From Acidobacteriota bacterium (GTDB lineage Bacteria > Acidobacteriota > Terriglobia > Bryobacterales > Bryobacteraceae): 64,000 nt of DNA. The DNA is taken from assembly GCA_023436715.1 (NCBI GenBank), contig JAEZIJ010000242.1:1-64000 (forward strand), in the 5' to 3' direction. This document shows, piece after piece, positions 17,554 to 27,020 of the stretch. Position 1 is the stretch's first letter. Each line of letters opens with the position of its first letter. Both the position numbers and the translations under genes were made by a program. Below the pieces are notes generated by a model. It made no database searches, was not told the DNA's origin, and worked only from the letters and a program-made list of their open reading frames with translations.

Positions 17554-19341
17554 CTATAGGGCCGAAAACACCCGATATGTGCCGCGAGTGAGCGGCGTCT
17601 CGAACACGGTGGTGTTGCCCTGTGGCTGGCCGGTCAGTTCCTCTCCGGTTTCCACATCGCGGATCTTTGTAATCCGCTTGTCCGTGACGATCCGCGCCTG
17701 CACGGGCTCCTCGGCGAACGATTCCACAATGAACCTGTCGTTGTCATAAGCGAACAGGCTGACCATGGCCGGCGCGTCCAGGCGAACGTACATATCTTTC
17801 GCCACGACGTTCCGAATCGCCCGCAGCACGCTTTGAGGATACCTGTAGAGTTCACCCTGCGCCTGCGGAATCGTCAGCACGTAGAGCACGCCCTTTGAGT
17901 ACTTGCCCGACAGCAGAATCGGAGTACCGGAGGCACGTGTGGGCGAAGTGAACGCGCTCACGATTTCCCACGAATCGTTCGTGAAATAACGAATTTCGGG
18001 GATGAGCATGTCCGAGTCCAGCTTCGCTCCCCGAAGCCCCCAGCCCGAGAACTCGCGAGTAGCGACCGTCTTGCCCGTGTATTCGAGTTCGATGATGTCC
18101 TCGATGCCTTTGCCTTGCAGCGCCTTGAGCAGACCCGAGGTGATGATTACCGATTTGCCCTCGGTCAATTGCTTTTTAATCCTGGCCACGATGGTGGGAT
18201 CGAACCTCGCCTGCTCTGTCAGCAGAACGGTGTTCGCTTCGGACGGAAAAGCCGGAACGACGTCCATCGGGATGCCGACCATGCCGAGATAGCTGGGCAG
18301 GTGATCCTCTCCGCTGGAGTGGAAGGGTTTGTAGGTCTTGACGCCGATGGGTTTTCCCAATTGGCCGAGGATCTTGTCGGCGCGCTCGAATACGGGACCG
18401 GCGAGCCTGGCGGCGCGTGAATCGGGAATGAAGGTTCCGTCAGGGCTCCGTGTGGGCGAGTAGATCGCGCCAATATTGAAAATCGTGATTTCGGGAGCCT
18501 TGCCGAACAGCGTGAGCCAAAGCTGCTCTTCGAAGCGGTTCGGAAGATTCATGCCGCCCTGGTCTACCCATCCACCGCCATTTCCGCCCGGCTTCAGGTT
18601 TTCGAAATAGCGCATGACCGAATAGCCGTGGTACTGCTGCAGGTGCTGGTTACCGCTGGGATCGCGGGTTTCCGTGCCGGTGTAGAGCCCGTCGAAGAGC
18701 TTGGGCTCTGTCTCGAGATTGAAGCCGAGGTTCTGGAAGTGATCGTACCAGTTCGGATACTTGATGACGATCTTTATCTTCGGATTGACGGCCCGGGCGG
18801 GCTTGATGATCAGGTTACGGGCTGCCTCGTCCATCTGCTCCAACCGGAACTGGGTCCAGGTGCGATTGCCCTTCGCGGCGATGTCGGAGTCGGCTTTGCA
18901 GTCGGTGAAGAAGAAGTCGTCCAGGATGAGTTCATCGAAGTTGCGGGCCGTGAACTCCACTACTTCCTGCAGCATCTTCCGGTGCGCGGGGTTCGAATAG
19001 CAGTAGGTTTCGAACTGATTTCTTTCGCTGATCGTAATGGTAATGCCACCGGCGACTTTGACCCCTTTCGCCAGGAAAAACTTCTTCGCCTGATCGAGCG
19101 TAGCCTGATCGACCACTACTGTGTCGCGGTGGGTTTCGAGGTAGACCTTGTCGACCTTCATGTATTTGACCACCGCCGCCCAACGGCTTTCGAGCCAGGC
19201 GGGATCCTTCATCTGCTGCGTCTCATAAACCCGGCTATATAGTGCGACGTCGAAATTCTTGTAGTTATTGCCGCCGGCCATGACACCGGAAACGGCGAAA
19301 AACGCGAGAAAAACAAGACGGAACCAGCCAACACGTCTCAT
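17554..19341 (-). CDS. Secreted glycoside-hydrolase-like TIM-barrel protein
   Basis: 595 residues with an N-terminal signal peptide (about 1-22, ending SGVMAG). The first 330 residues look like a TIM barrel: VDKVYLETHRDTVVVD, then an acidic strand end FDELILDDFFFTDCKAD and IKIVIKYPNWYDHF. A middle domain (about 340-460) resembles the beta-galactosidase trimerisation or glutamine-amidotransferase-like fold, and a beta-sandwich tail follows. The acidic cluster ELILDDFFFTD is a plausible active site, but family and substrate cannot be fixed by eye. It probably acts on extracellular polysaccharide. Confidence 0.6.
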   Translation of the reverse strand: MRRVGWFRLVFLAFFAVSGVMAGGNNYKNFDVALYSRVYETQQMKDPAWLESRWAAVVKYMKVDKVYLETHRDTVVVDQATLDQAKKFFLAKGVKVAGGITITISERNQFETYCYSNPAHRKMLQEVVEFTARNFDELILDDFFFTDCKADSDIAAKGNRTWTQFRLEQMDEAARNLIIKPARAVNPKIKIVIKYPNWYDHFQNLGFNLETEPKLFDGLYTGTETRDPSGNQHLQQYHGYSVMRYFENLKPGGNGGGWVDQGGMNLPNRFEEQLWLTLFGKAPEITIFNIGAIYSPTRSPDGTFIPDSRAARLAGPVFERADKILGQLGKPIGVKTYKPFHSSGEDHLPSYLGMVGIPMDVVPAFPSEANTVLLTEQARFDPTIVARIKKQLTEGKSVIITSGLLKALQGKGIEDIIELEYTGKTVATREFSGWGLRGAKLDSDMLIPEIRYFTNDSWEIVSAFTSPTRASGTPILLSGKYSKGVLYVLTIPQAQGELYRYPQSVLRAIRNVVAKDMYVRLDAPAMVSLFAYDNDRFIVESFAEEPVQARIVTDKRITKIRDVETGEELTGQPQGNTTVFETPLTRGTYRVFSAL

Positions 19342-19367
19342 TCCTATCCTCCTGTGAACTGCAATCG

Positions 19368-21416
19368 TTACATCCCCATCTCCTCTAGTATTCTGCCCGC
19401 GTGATACACGTTCCGCAGCGCTTCCACAATCCCCTGGCTCGCCACATGCACCGAGCGCGCCTGCGCATCCGTGTACACGAACCGGTTCGGCAGACCCTCG
19501 ATGTTGCCATCGAACAGAATGCCGACAACCTCGCCCTTGCCGTTCACCGTCGGGCTCCCGGAGTTGCCGCCGTGAGTATCGGCTGTGGACACGAAATCGA
19601 ACGGGGTATCCAGCTTGATCGCGGACTTCATTTTCACCCAGCGCGGCGGCAGTTGGTATGGGTCCTTGCCGGTGGCGCGGCCGTAAAGCCCGGCGAAGTT
19701 CGTCGTATAGGGAACGGGCTGGCCTGCCTTGTTGCGATAGCCCGCGACGCGCGCGAAGCTGAGCCGCAGCGTGAACGTTGCATCCGGGTACTCGTTCGCG
19801 CCGTAAACGGCGAAGCGGGCCTGCGCCACTTTTCCCGCGCTCCCGGCCAGCACAGCCTGGACCCGGTCCTCGTACTCCTTCCGGTACCGGCGCGCCGGAC
19901 CGTCCAGAATCCGGGCCAGCATGATCATGCCGTCTTCGGAACTCTTTACCGCCTCGAGGTCCTTTGCCAGCCGCTTTCGTTCGGCCACATCCTGAAGCTT
20001 GCTGGTGTGGACGTACGCTGCCGCGGCTCGTTCCGGCGTCCTGCCGTCCAGGAGTTCCTGGACAGTGGGATCCCCCGGGCCGAGTTCCTGGCTCAGGAAC
20101 CGGAGATATTCCGCGATGACGGCCGTCTCGAGCGAGGGCGTAATCGGCGCCGGCGAGTACATCTCCTGCTCGAGCGCGGGCAGGCTGGCATCGGTGTAAT
20201 CGCTCAGCCGGCGCTCGTTCGGCTTCCGCGTCTCTTCGGAATACCGGAGCACGTGCCGCGCGATGCCGAACAGGCTGGAACCGGAAATCGCGCTGCGCTC
20301 GAACAGGTACACGGACTTATAGATCGGGCGATAAGCCTGATAGGCGCCGGCTACTTCCGTCCATACGCTCCCGAACTGCTTTTTCTGCGGATCGCGGTCC
20401 ACAGCCGCCCGCAAGCTCGCTTCCGCCTTCTTCTTCCCGGCCATCAGCGCCGGATCCCGCAGGCCGCTCAGGAACCCCGTGTACGCTTTGAAGCTGTTTT
20501 GCACTGAGAACAGGTCGTCGCGCGCGACGCGCCGGTTCTCTTCGCTCTCGCCGCTATACGCCTCCATAGCCTTGATAAGCGATCCGAGTCGCGAGAGCAC
20601 GAGCGGATTGGAAACGTCGCGATTAAACTCCAGTTCCGCCACTGTCGCCAGCCGGCCCGTAGCCCCGGGGTGCCCGGATACAAAGACGAGTTCGTTGTCC
20701 TTCACCCCTTCGCGGCTCCAGCGAAGGTAGTCGCCGGGCTCGACGGGCTTGCCGTTCTCGTACGCGCGAAACAGAGCGAAATCGAGACAGTAGCGAGGAT
20801 AGGTGAAGTTATCCGGGTCGCCGCCGAATGCGGCGATGTCCACCTCGGGCGCGAACACCAGCCTGACGTCGGTGTACTTCTTGTACTCGTAGACCTGGTA
20901 TTCGCCTCCCGAGTAGAGCGTGACCACGTCGCAACGGTTGCCGGTCCTGGCCCCGCACTCGGATTCGATGCGGGCTGTAGCGGCTTTACGCTGCTCGTTT
21001 GCCTGCGCGGCCGAAGCACCCGCCGCAACGGCGCCTTTCACCCTGGCGGTCACGTCCTCCATCCGCAACAGGACATTCACCTCCAGGTCGGGACACGGCC
21101 TCTCCTCGGCCTGGGTCGCGGCCATGAACCCGTTCTTCATGTAGTCGTGCTCGGCCGAACTGACCTTCTGGATGCAGTCCGAGCCCACGTGGTGATTGGT
21201 GAACAGCAGCCCGCTCCGGGAGATGAACGATCCCGATCCGCCGTTGTTGAACCGCACGGAAGACAACCGCAGGTGGTCCAGGAAGGCGTCCGTAACCTGG
21301 TACCCGTACTTCCTGGCGACGAGTTCCTTCGGGAAGCTATTGAACAGCCACATGCCCTCGTCCGCATGGATCAGGCACACAGCGCCCAGAAAGATCGCTA
21401 GCAATCGGCATCTCAT
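19368..21416 (-). CDS. S46 family dipeptidyl-peptidase (DPP7/DPP11-like)
   Basis: Secreted serine exopeptidase that removes dipeptides from peptide N-termini, 682 residues from the start used here. The signal peptide is MRCRLLAIFLGAVCLIHA, followed by DEGMW, the conserved mature start of S46 enzymes. Catalytic residues are visible: His in LLFTNHHVGSD, Asp in AAFGGDPDNFTYPRY and Ser in THGGNSGSPTVNG. Eighteen residues after the catalytic serine stands Gly, the position that is Gly in DPP7 and Arg in DPP11, so a hydrophobic P1 preference is inferred. An upstream in-frame ATG at 21449 would add 11 residues and spoil the signal peptide. Confidence 0.92.
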   Translation of the reverse strand: MRCRLLAIFLGAVCLIHADEGMWLFNSFPKELVARKYGYQVTDAFLDHLRLSSVRFNNGGSGSFISRSGLLFTNHHVGSDCIQKVSSAEHDYMKNGFMAATQAEERPCPDLEVNVLLRMEDVTARVKGAVAAGASAAQANEQRKAATARIESECGARTGNRCDVVTLYSGGEYQVYEYKKYTDVRLVFAPEVDIAAFGGDPDNFTYPRYCLDFALFRAYENGKPVEPGDYLRWSREGVKDNELVFVSGHPGATGRLATVAELEFNRDVSNPLVLSRLGSLIKAMEAYSGESEENRRVARDDLFSVQNSFKAYTGFLSGLRDPALMAGKKKAEASLRAAVDRDPQKKQFGSVWTEVAGAYQAYRPIYKSVYLFERSAISGSSLFGIARHVLRYSEETRKPNERRLSDYTDASLPALEQEMYSPAPITPSLETAVIAEYLRFLSQELGPGDPTVQELLDGRTPERAAAAYVHTSKLQDVAERKRLAKDLEAVKSSEDGMIMLARILDGPARRYRKEYEDRVQAVLAGSAGKVAQARFAVYGANEYPDATFTLRLSFARVAGYRNKAGQPVPYTTNFAGLYGRATGKDPYQLPPRWVKMKSAIKLDTPFDFVSTADTHGGNSGSPTVNGKGEVVGILFDGNIEGLPNRFVYTDAQARSVHVASQGIVEALRNVYHAGRILEEMGM

Positions 21417-21653
21417 AGACTTACCACTGTAGCCTAACCGCTCTTTCACGGTTGCGGCTCAGAATCGCTGCCGGGCCGCGCGCGTGAGCAAGCGGTTTGA
21501 GTCTGCCCCGTGCTGGCGGCAAATACCTCAGGAACAGGCCTGCGTCAAGCGAAATATCTCCCTTGGACTCAGCAGTTTGCGTTACTAAATCGAGTGTGAA
21601 ATGTTTCCGTTTATGGACCCCTGTGAGATACTGAAAGTTAGAAATCAGTCAGG

Positions 21654-23012
21654 ATGAGTCAATTGGATGATGCGGTCGCCCGTTTTCAGAAGTTATTGGA
21701 AAGCGAGCCTTACAAGGACCTGAGTTGGGCGGAAGCTCTGGCCGAGCGTATGCAGGCCGAGCATCTGACTCAGGGAGGCAGACTAATCTGCCCGTTTCTG
21801 CGTCCGAACTTCTTAACGCGCCGCCAGTACGACACATTAGTGAAGGCTGCCGAGGCCCTTTTCTCGGCGATCGATCGCGTCAAGCAGATGGCGCTGGAGA
21901 ACCCTGCTCTGCTCACGCGCATGGAGTTGCTCCCTGCCGAGAAGATGCTGGCGTCGATCGACCCGGGATATCCGTTCCTGGCGGTCACCTCGCTTCTCGA
22001 CACGCATATGTGCAACGGCTCGATGTATTTCGTCGAGTACAACGCCGACACGCCCGTCGGAGTAGCGTACGGCGAGGCATTGGCCGACCTGTTCTACGAC
22101 GTTCCGCCAATCAAGGAGTTCCGCAAGCGGTACAACCTCCAGAAACTCGGCGGCAAGAAGTATCTGCTCTCCGCATTGCTGAAAGCCTACAAGCAATTCG
22201 GCGGAAAGAAATCTCCAAATATCGCGATCCTGGAGTTCCGCCAGCCGTTCCAGAGCGCGAACCAGGGCGAGTACCTGCTTCTGCGTGAGTTCTTCCGGGC
22301 CGAGGGCTACCCGACCGAGATCGTCTCGCCCGAACAGCTCGACTATCGGAATGGCGTGTTGCGGCGCGGCAATTTTGAGATCGACCTGGTTTACCGCCGC
22401 GTGAAGGCACAGGAGTTTCTGCTCCGATACGATCTTTCGCACCCGCTCGTCCGGGCGTACCGTGAGGGCAAAGCTTGCGTCGTGAACAGCTTCCGTTCGG
22501 AACTGGCGCACAAGAAGGCTATTTTCGACCTGCTCACGGACGACTCGATTACATCCTCCTTCCCGGCCGTGGAGCGCAAGGCGATCCGCCAGTACATTCC
22601 GTGGACCCGGGTCGTTTCGGCCAGCAAGGTCAGTTACCAGGCTCAGTCCGTCGACTTGCCTGAGTTCATTCTCAAGAACCGCGAGAAACTCGTGCTCAAG
22701 CCGAATGACGATTCCGGCGAGCACCATTCCATTCGCGGATGGGAAACCGACAGCACCGCCTGGGAGCGGGCGCTCAAGCGTGCGATGCGTACGCCGTACG
22801 TGGTCCAGGAGAAGGTCGATGCGACCTACGCGCCCTTCCCGCTGCTGCGCTATGGCGAGGTCGAGGTGCACGAAATGCAGGTGGACGTGCATCCGCACGC
22901 CTACCTCGGCAAAGTCCAGGGCTGCTCGAGCTGGCTCTCGGCGCGAAACGGAGGCGGGTTCTCCAGCATCTCAGGCCTTGCGCCCACGTTCATTCTGGAA
23001 CCCAAGAGCTGA
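21654..23012 (+). CDS. ATP-grasp-like / glutathionylspermidine-synthase-like protein
   Basis: 452 residues. The C-terminal half carries ATP-grasp-like features: NREKLVLKPNDDSGEHHSI, then TPYVVQEKV, a strand pair in VEVHEMQVDVHPHAYLG, and a closing SARNGGGFSSISG. The N-terminal half includes GSMYFVEYNADTPVG, comparable to the ENxxP-like loops of circularly permuted ATP-grasp ligases. Such enzymes form amide bonds using ATP. The exact substrate is unknown. It stands alone: the gene after it faces it across a palindromic terminator, and the S46 gene is divergent. Confidence 0.6.
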   Translation: MSQLDDAVARFQKLLESEPYKDLSWAEALAERMQAEHLTQGGRLICPFLRPNFLTRRQYDTLVKAAEALFSAIDRVKQMALENPALLTRMELLPAEKMLASIDPGYPFLAVTSLLDTHMCNGSMYFVEYNADTPVGVAYGEALADLFYDVPPIKEFRKRYNLQKLGGKKYLLSALLKAYKQFGGKKSPNIAILEFRQPFQSANQGEYLLLREFFRAEGYPTEIVSPEQLDYRNGVLRRGNFEIDLVYRRVKAQEFLLRYDLSHPLVRAYREGKACVVNSFRSELAHKKAIFDLLTDDSITSSFPAVERKAIRQYIPWTRVVSASKVSYQAQSVDLPEFILKNREKLVLKPNDDSGEHHSIRGWETDSTAWERALKRAMRTPYVVQEKVDATYAPFPLLRYGEVEVHEMQVDVHPHAYLGKVQGCSSWLSARNGGGFSSISGLAPTFILEPKS

Positions 23013-23025
23013 ATCGAAGATTGGC

Positions 23026-23094
23026 AGACCGCTCCCTCGCGGTCGCCGCTCGGAAACTGCATGAGACCGAGCCTCGACCGCGAGGGAGCGGTCT
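23026..23094. terminator. Long perfect inverted repeat between convergent genes
   Basis: Twenty-base arms, 23026-23045 and 23075-23094, are exact reverse complements separated by 29 bases, and the right arm runs straight into TTTT. The repeat fills the 84-bp gap between the ATP-grasp-like gene and the GH30-like gene and ends next to the latter's stop codon. It should terminate transcription from the plus strand and probably from both. Confidence 0.7.
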
Positions 23095-23096
23095 TT

Positions 23097-24992
23097 TCAT
23101 TTACCGTTCAGCGTCACCAGAGAGCGCGCCGGCACTTTCAGACTGAGCTTCCCCGCCGCGGAGCGTCCCGCCGGACGCGCTTTGTACTGCGCCGCTTCAG
23201 TGGATTCGGTCGCCTGCCACTCGGCGTCCGGCACACCCTCTAAAGATACGTCGCGCGCCGCGCCCAGGTTGAGGATGTGCAGCGCGTAGCCGCCGCCAGC
23301 GCGGAAAGCCGTGAACAGCACGGATCGCTGATCCGAGGACACGGCCAGCGCCTCGCTCTTCTGCGGCGTTAGGTCCGTGAAGTGCTTCATGAGCCAGAAG
23401 CGCGCGGTCGGCTCCACCGTTCCGCCCTGCCGCGTTCGAGCCAGCGCGTAGTCATTCGTGAACTGCCAATACTGCGTGCCCTGCGGGCGGGCGTAGATCA
23501 GCAACTCCTGGGTCATCTCAGCCTCGCGCAGGCCGTAGTGGTAGCTGTCATAAGCGCGGTTGTTGTATGCAGCGGCATCCACGCCAAGCTCGGCCACCAG
23601 CAGCGGCAGCTTCAGCCATTCCGCCACGTCGCCCCACGCCGTGTACTGTTCCGGCGTGCCGCCGCCCCAGGAATGGAACCCCACCGCCCCCACGTACTGC
23701 ATCGCGTCCGGATCGGCCGCGGCTTCCAGCACGAACTTGTGCGTATCCCGCGGTCCGGTCGCATCGCCGAGCAGCATCCTCGTCTTCAGCCCCAGTTTGC
23801 GGAAGTGCGAGCCGAAGCGTTTGATCGCCTGAAGGTGGTCCTCCGGAGTCAGGCCGACATAGATGCCGATGTTCGCCTCGTTGAACGAAAACAGGTCGGG
23901 CTCGACGCCGAATTCGCGCTTTGCGTACAGCAAGTATCCCCCGATCACGTCGAGCAGCTCGTCCCATTTCTCCGGGTTGATCTTGCGGAAGTGCGCCGAG
24001 CGGGGCTTCTCATACGGGTCCGTGTAAAAGCGCTCGGGCAGCCACCAGATGCTGATGACGTACGGGATGCCCATCTGATGGAACCGGCGCATCGTTTCCA
24101 TATCCGCGCGGATCTCCGCGCCCGGGTTGTCGCGCTCCCGGTCCCACTGCTGAACCTTCATCTCGGATCGCGCCCAGGCCAGCTTGAGGTTGTCCAGCGT
24201 GTACGCTGTGATCGGCGACGCGTTGTTCCAGCAGTAATTGGCGCCGAATCCGTCGAAGCGGTAACCGGGTTTCGACGCATCAACGGTGAGCCGTGCGGCA
24301 GGCGCCGCGCTCTTGTTCGTCAGCCGGAAGGCCGTCGCCAGGTTGGCGGAAGCGCCCGGCGGAAACGTCCCGCGCCGGAGAGCGGCCCGGACCTGAAACG
24401 ACCTGCCTGCGGTATCCCATCGGTCGATCACAGCCGCCGGGGCTTCGCGGTCGAACCCCATGTCAAGCGCCACGGCGCCGCCGGCGTCCACGAAATGCAA
24501 GCCCTTCGGCGCTCCGCGATAGAGCACCGGGCTGGCGGCCCTGAACGCCACGAGCGCGATGGCTTCGCCGTCGTCCGGCGCCACGCGGCCATTCAGAAAG
24601 ACGGGGCGCGGAAGGTCGATCACAAACTCGATCGCCTGCACCTCCAGCCGCGTCTCGGCGGTCACCGCGGCCAGATAGCGCACTTCGGAGGCGTCCTCTT
24701 CCGATTTCAACTCCATGCGTCCACGGCCGCCGTCCGGCAGTTCGAATGTGCCGCTCCAGAGCAGCGCGTCGCCCTTTCGCGCCACCGCGGGCCGGCCGCC
24801 GCGCGCCGTTTGAAGGGATATCCGTTTTCCTGTCGGCAGCACGGCGACCAGGTTGGACATCACCTTGACGTCCTCAGCGTCCGAGAGCAGAGCGATCATC
24901 CGCCCGTTGCTGTCGTAGGCGGCTTTTTCCCCGGCAGCCAGAGGCAGGCACAGCAGGAGAGCAATCGGCCACATCCGCGGGTTCAGGTTCAT
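23097..24992 (-). CDS. Secreted GH30-like glycoside hydrolase
   Basis: 631 residues with a signal peptide (RMWPIALLLCLPLAAGE). Residues about 25-235 form an N-terminal beta-rich region. The catalytic barrel starts near VDASKPGYRFDGFGANYCWN, the RFDGFG pattern typical of GH30. Candidate acid/base glutamate lies in LFSFNEANIGIY and the nucleophile in LLVAELGVDAAAY, about 100 residues later as expected. A C-terminal beta domain ends VPARSLVTLNGK, as in GH30 side domains. Substrate could be a xylan, glucan or galactan and is not resolved. It acts outside the cytoplasm. Confidence 0.72.
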   Translation of the reverse strand: MNLNPRMWPIALLLCLPLAAGEKAAYDSNGRMIALLSDAEDVKVMSNLVAVLPTGKRISLQTARGGRPAVARKGDALLWSGTFELPDGGRGRMELKSEEDASEVRYLAAVTAETRLEVQAIEFVIDLPRPVFLNGRVAPDDGEAIALVAFRAASPVLYRGAPKGLHFVDAGGAVALDMGFDREAPAAVIDRWDTAGRSFQVRAALRRGTFPPGASANLATAFRLTNKSAAPAARLTVDASKPGYRFDGFGANYCWNNASPITAYTLDNLKLAWARSEMKVQQWDRERDNPGAEIRADMETMRRFHQMGIPYVISIWWLPERFYTDPYEKPRSAHFRKINPEKWDELLDVIGGYLLYAKREFGVEPDLFSFNEANIGIYVGLTPEDHLQAIKRFGSHFRKLGLKTRMLLGDATGPRDTHKFVLEAAADPDAMQYVGAVGFHSWGGGTPEQYTAWGDVAEWLKLPLLVAELGVDAAAYNNRAYDSYHYGLREAEMTQELLIYARPQGTQYWQFTNDYALARTRQGGTVEPTARFWLMKHFTDLTPQKSEALAVSSDQRSVLFTAFRAGGGYALHILNLGAARDVSLEGVPDAEWQATESTEAAQYKARPAGRSAAGKLSLKVPARSLVTLNGK

Positions 24993-25007
24993 ATCCAGAT
25001 CAGTTAA

Positions 25008-25823
25008 TCACTCTTTCGGCGGCGGCGCAGCTTTCTTCGTTTCCGAATCGGGCTCCAGTTCGTATCCCAGTTGGTTGAGAATCACGATATCGACCCGCCG
25101 GTTGCGTGCGCGGCCGTCCTCCGTCTCATTCGGGCCGAGAGGGCGGTATTCGGAGTACCCGGCGACGGATAGTTGCGATTGGGGGATCTGGAACTGATGC
25201 GTGAGCAGCGTCAGCATCGCGAGTCCGCGGGAGATCGAGAGTTCCCAATTGCTCTGGAACCGCTCGTTATGAATCGGAACCGAATCCGTGTGCCCCTCGA
25301 CGCGCACCGGATTGGGGAGCTGGCGAATCGCCTCCGCGATCTTGCCGATACTGTCATAACCGGAGGGATTGATCACGTCTTTCCCGCTCGGAAAGAAGGC
25401 CGCTTCGGTAAGACTGACCACCAGACCCCGCGCCTCGAGCCGGAGTTGCAGCTTCCCCGCCCCGATTTCGCCCTTCAGTTCCGCCGTGAGGAACTGTAGC
25501 GTGGGCAGCAGTTCGGCCAGGTATTGCTGACCCTCGGCCTTCTTCGGCTCCGCCTCTTTGCTTCCACCGCCCTTCACCAAGGCATTTCCTTTTCCCTTGC
25601 CACCCGGAGCGCCGCCCAGGATACCGGCAATGACAGCCGCTACCTGGCCCTCCTCAAGCGCCTTCTTCACGGATTCGGAGACCTGCTTCGCTTTGCCCTT
25701 GTCAGCCTGCGACGTGGCAAACATCACGACGAAAAACGCGAACAGCAGTGTAATGAAATCGGCATAGGAAACGAGCCAGCGCTCGTGATTCTCATGCCCG
25801 GCATGCGGTTTCTTGCGAGCCAT
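25008..25823 (-). CDS. motB: Flagellar motor stator protein MotB
   Basis: 271 residues. A short cytoplasmic tail is followed by a single membrane helix containing the proton-binding Asp22 in VSYADFITLLFAFFVVMFA. A linker and plug region (about 40-110) precede a C-terminal OmpA-like peptidoglycan-binding domain with VRVEGHTDSVPIHN and AGYSEYRPLGPNE. It anchors the stator to the cell wall. It follows motA on the same strand with a gap of 12 bp. No sodium-type markers are evident; a proton motor is likely. Confidence 0.93.
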   Translation of the reverse strand: MARKKPHAGHENHERWLVSYADFITLLFAFFVVMFATSQADKGKAKQVSESVKKALEEGQVAAVIAGILGGAPGGKGKGNALVKGGGSKEAEPKKAEGQQYLAELLPTLQFLTAELKGEIGAGKLQLRLEARGLVVSLTEAAFFPSGKDVINPSGYDSIGKIAEAIRQLPNPVRVEGHTDSVPIHNERFQSNWELSISRGLAMLTLLTHQFQIPQSQLSVAGYSEYRPLGPNETEDGRARNRRVDIVILNQLGYELEPDSETKKAAPPPKE

Positions 25824-25835
25824 CGGCGGCTACCG

Positions 25836-26714
25836 TCAGCTCCGCGCGGCAGCGGGCGCCGCCGCGCCCTTCCCGGCTTTCGCCTGCGCTTTGTCCGGTG
25901 CCGCGGCGGCTTCGCCGTCCCCGTAGGCTTCCAGCTTGGTGCGGATCAACTTGGGGTTCAGGCCTTCCACAATGCCCGAAACTCCCTCCAGCATCAGATC
26001 CTTGAGTTGCAGCCCGCTTTGTGCGCGCGCCCGGATCTTATTGCCCGCCGGAAGGAAGAACAGGTTGGCGGAACCCACTCCGTAGATGGTGGCCACAAAC
26101 GCTGTGGCAATGCCCTTCCCGACTTCGTCGATGTTCTCCAGATTCTTCATCACCTGGATGAGGCCCAGAACGGCGCCAATGATCCCGACTGTGGGTGCAT
26201 ACCCTCCCGCCGCCTCGAAAACCTTGGCTGCGCCCTCCACCCTGTGTTCCTCCGCGGTCATTTCGAGTTCCATCATCTTCCGGATCTCCTGCAGATCCGT
26301 GCCGTCCACCGCCAGGTTCAGCGCCTTGCGCATGAACGGGTCCTCAACCGCGTCAGCGTCCTGCTCGAGCGAAACGATGCCGTTTTTGCGGGCCTTGGTG
26401 GCATACCCGATGATTTCTTCGATGATCGTTCCCGGGCTGTGCTTCTTCTCCATGAACACGGAAACGAGAGCGGCGACGGCGCGCTTCAGGCCTTCGAGCG
26501 GCGTGGTTACCATTACCGCGCCCAACGTGCCCCCGAAAACAATCAACGCCGCGGTGGGCTGGAGGATTTCCTTGATGTTGCCGCCCTCCAGCATCATGCC
26601 GCCGACGATACCGCCCACTGCGACAATCAGGCCAAGCAGAGTTGCCAGGTCGGGCTTGCCGCCTCCACCTGTCTTCTTTGCGGTTGCGGCGTCGGCTTTT
26701 GGATCTGAGGCCAT
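25836..26714 (-). CDS. motA: Flagellar motor stator protein MotA
   Basis: 292 residues. Four membrane helices are visible: TLLGLIVAVGGIVGGMML, PTAALIVFGGTLGAVMV, YAPTVGIIGAVLGLIQVM and GIATAFVATIYGVGSANLFFL. The large cytoplasmic loop (about 80-165) carries the charged residues that contact FliG. The N-terminal 20 residues (ATAKKTGGGGKP) and the C-terminal alanine-rich tail extend beyond the minimal family. It lies between flbD and motB as a three-gene unit. Confidence 0.93.
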   Translation of the reverse strand: MASDPKADAATAKKTGGGGKPDLATLLGLIVAVGGIVGGMMLEGGNIKEILQPTAALIVFGGTLGAVMVTTPLEGLKRAVAALVSVFMEKKHSPGTIIEEIIGYATKARKNGIVSLEQDADAVEDPFMRKALNLAVDGTDLQEIRKMMELEMTAEEHRVEGAAKVFEAAGGYAPTVGIIGAVLGLIQVMKNLENIDEVGKGIATAFVATIYGVGSANLFFLPAGNKIRARAQSGLQLKDLMLEGVSGIVEGLNPKLIRTKLEAYGDGEAAAAPDKAQAKAGKGAAAPAAARS

Positions 26715-26724
26715 TGATTTGGAG

Positions 26725-26961
26725 TTAGTTCTCTTCGCTGTCCGCCTGGACGGGCTCGGAAATGCTCTTCAGAAGGCAGTTCGCGTTCACCGTGCGGCGA
26801 AACTCGACGATGCGGTTCACGACCTCCTCGGCCTGCTCCCGGACCATGAATTGATGTCCGTTCGTGAGCGTGATGACCGTATCGGGAGTGGTCTCGACGT
26901 GCTCGATCAGATCTGAATTGAGCAGGAATGGTCCGTGGTTCAAGCGAGTCAGCCGGATCAT
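26725..26961 (-). CDS. flbD: Flagellar FlbD family protein
   Basis: 78 residues from ATG 26961. The family opening MIRLTRLNHGPFLLNSDLIE is clear, followed by ETTPDTVITLTNGHQFMVRE. These small proteins occur in flagellar and motor operons of many phyla; their role is not well defined and they are distinct from the Caulobacter transcription factor of the same name. ATG at 26979 would add METLRT; 26961 is preferred because FlbD proteins start this way and a GGAG lies upstream. First gene of flbD-motA-motB. Confidence 0.85.
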   Translation of the reverse strand: MIRLTRLNHGPFLLNSDLIEHVETTPDTVITLTNGHQFMVREQAEEVVNRIVEFRRTVNANCLLKSISEPVQADSEEN

Positions 26962-27020
26962 GGTTCGAAGTGTCTCCATCTGGCATATCGGCGGACGCGG
27001 GGTTGTTTTGAGCCGCTCAA

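Noticed and set aside
23382..25007. 541-codon plus-strand frame opposite the GH30-like gene
   Set aside because: Antisense of a gene with signal peptide and catalytic motifs; its own translation is low-complexity.
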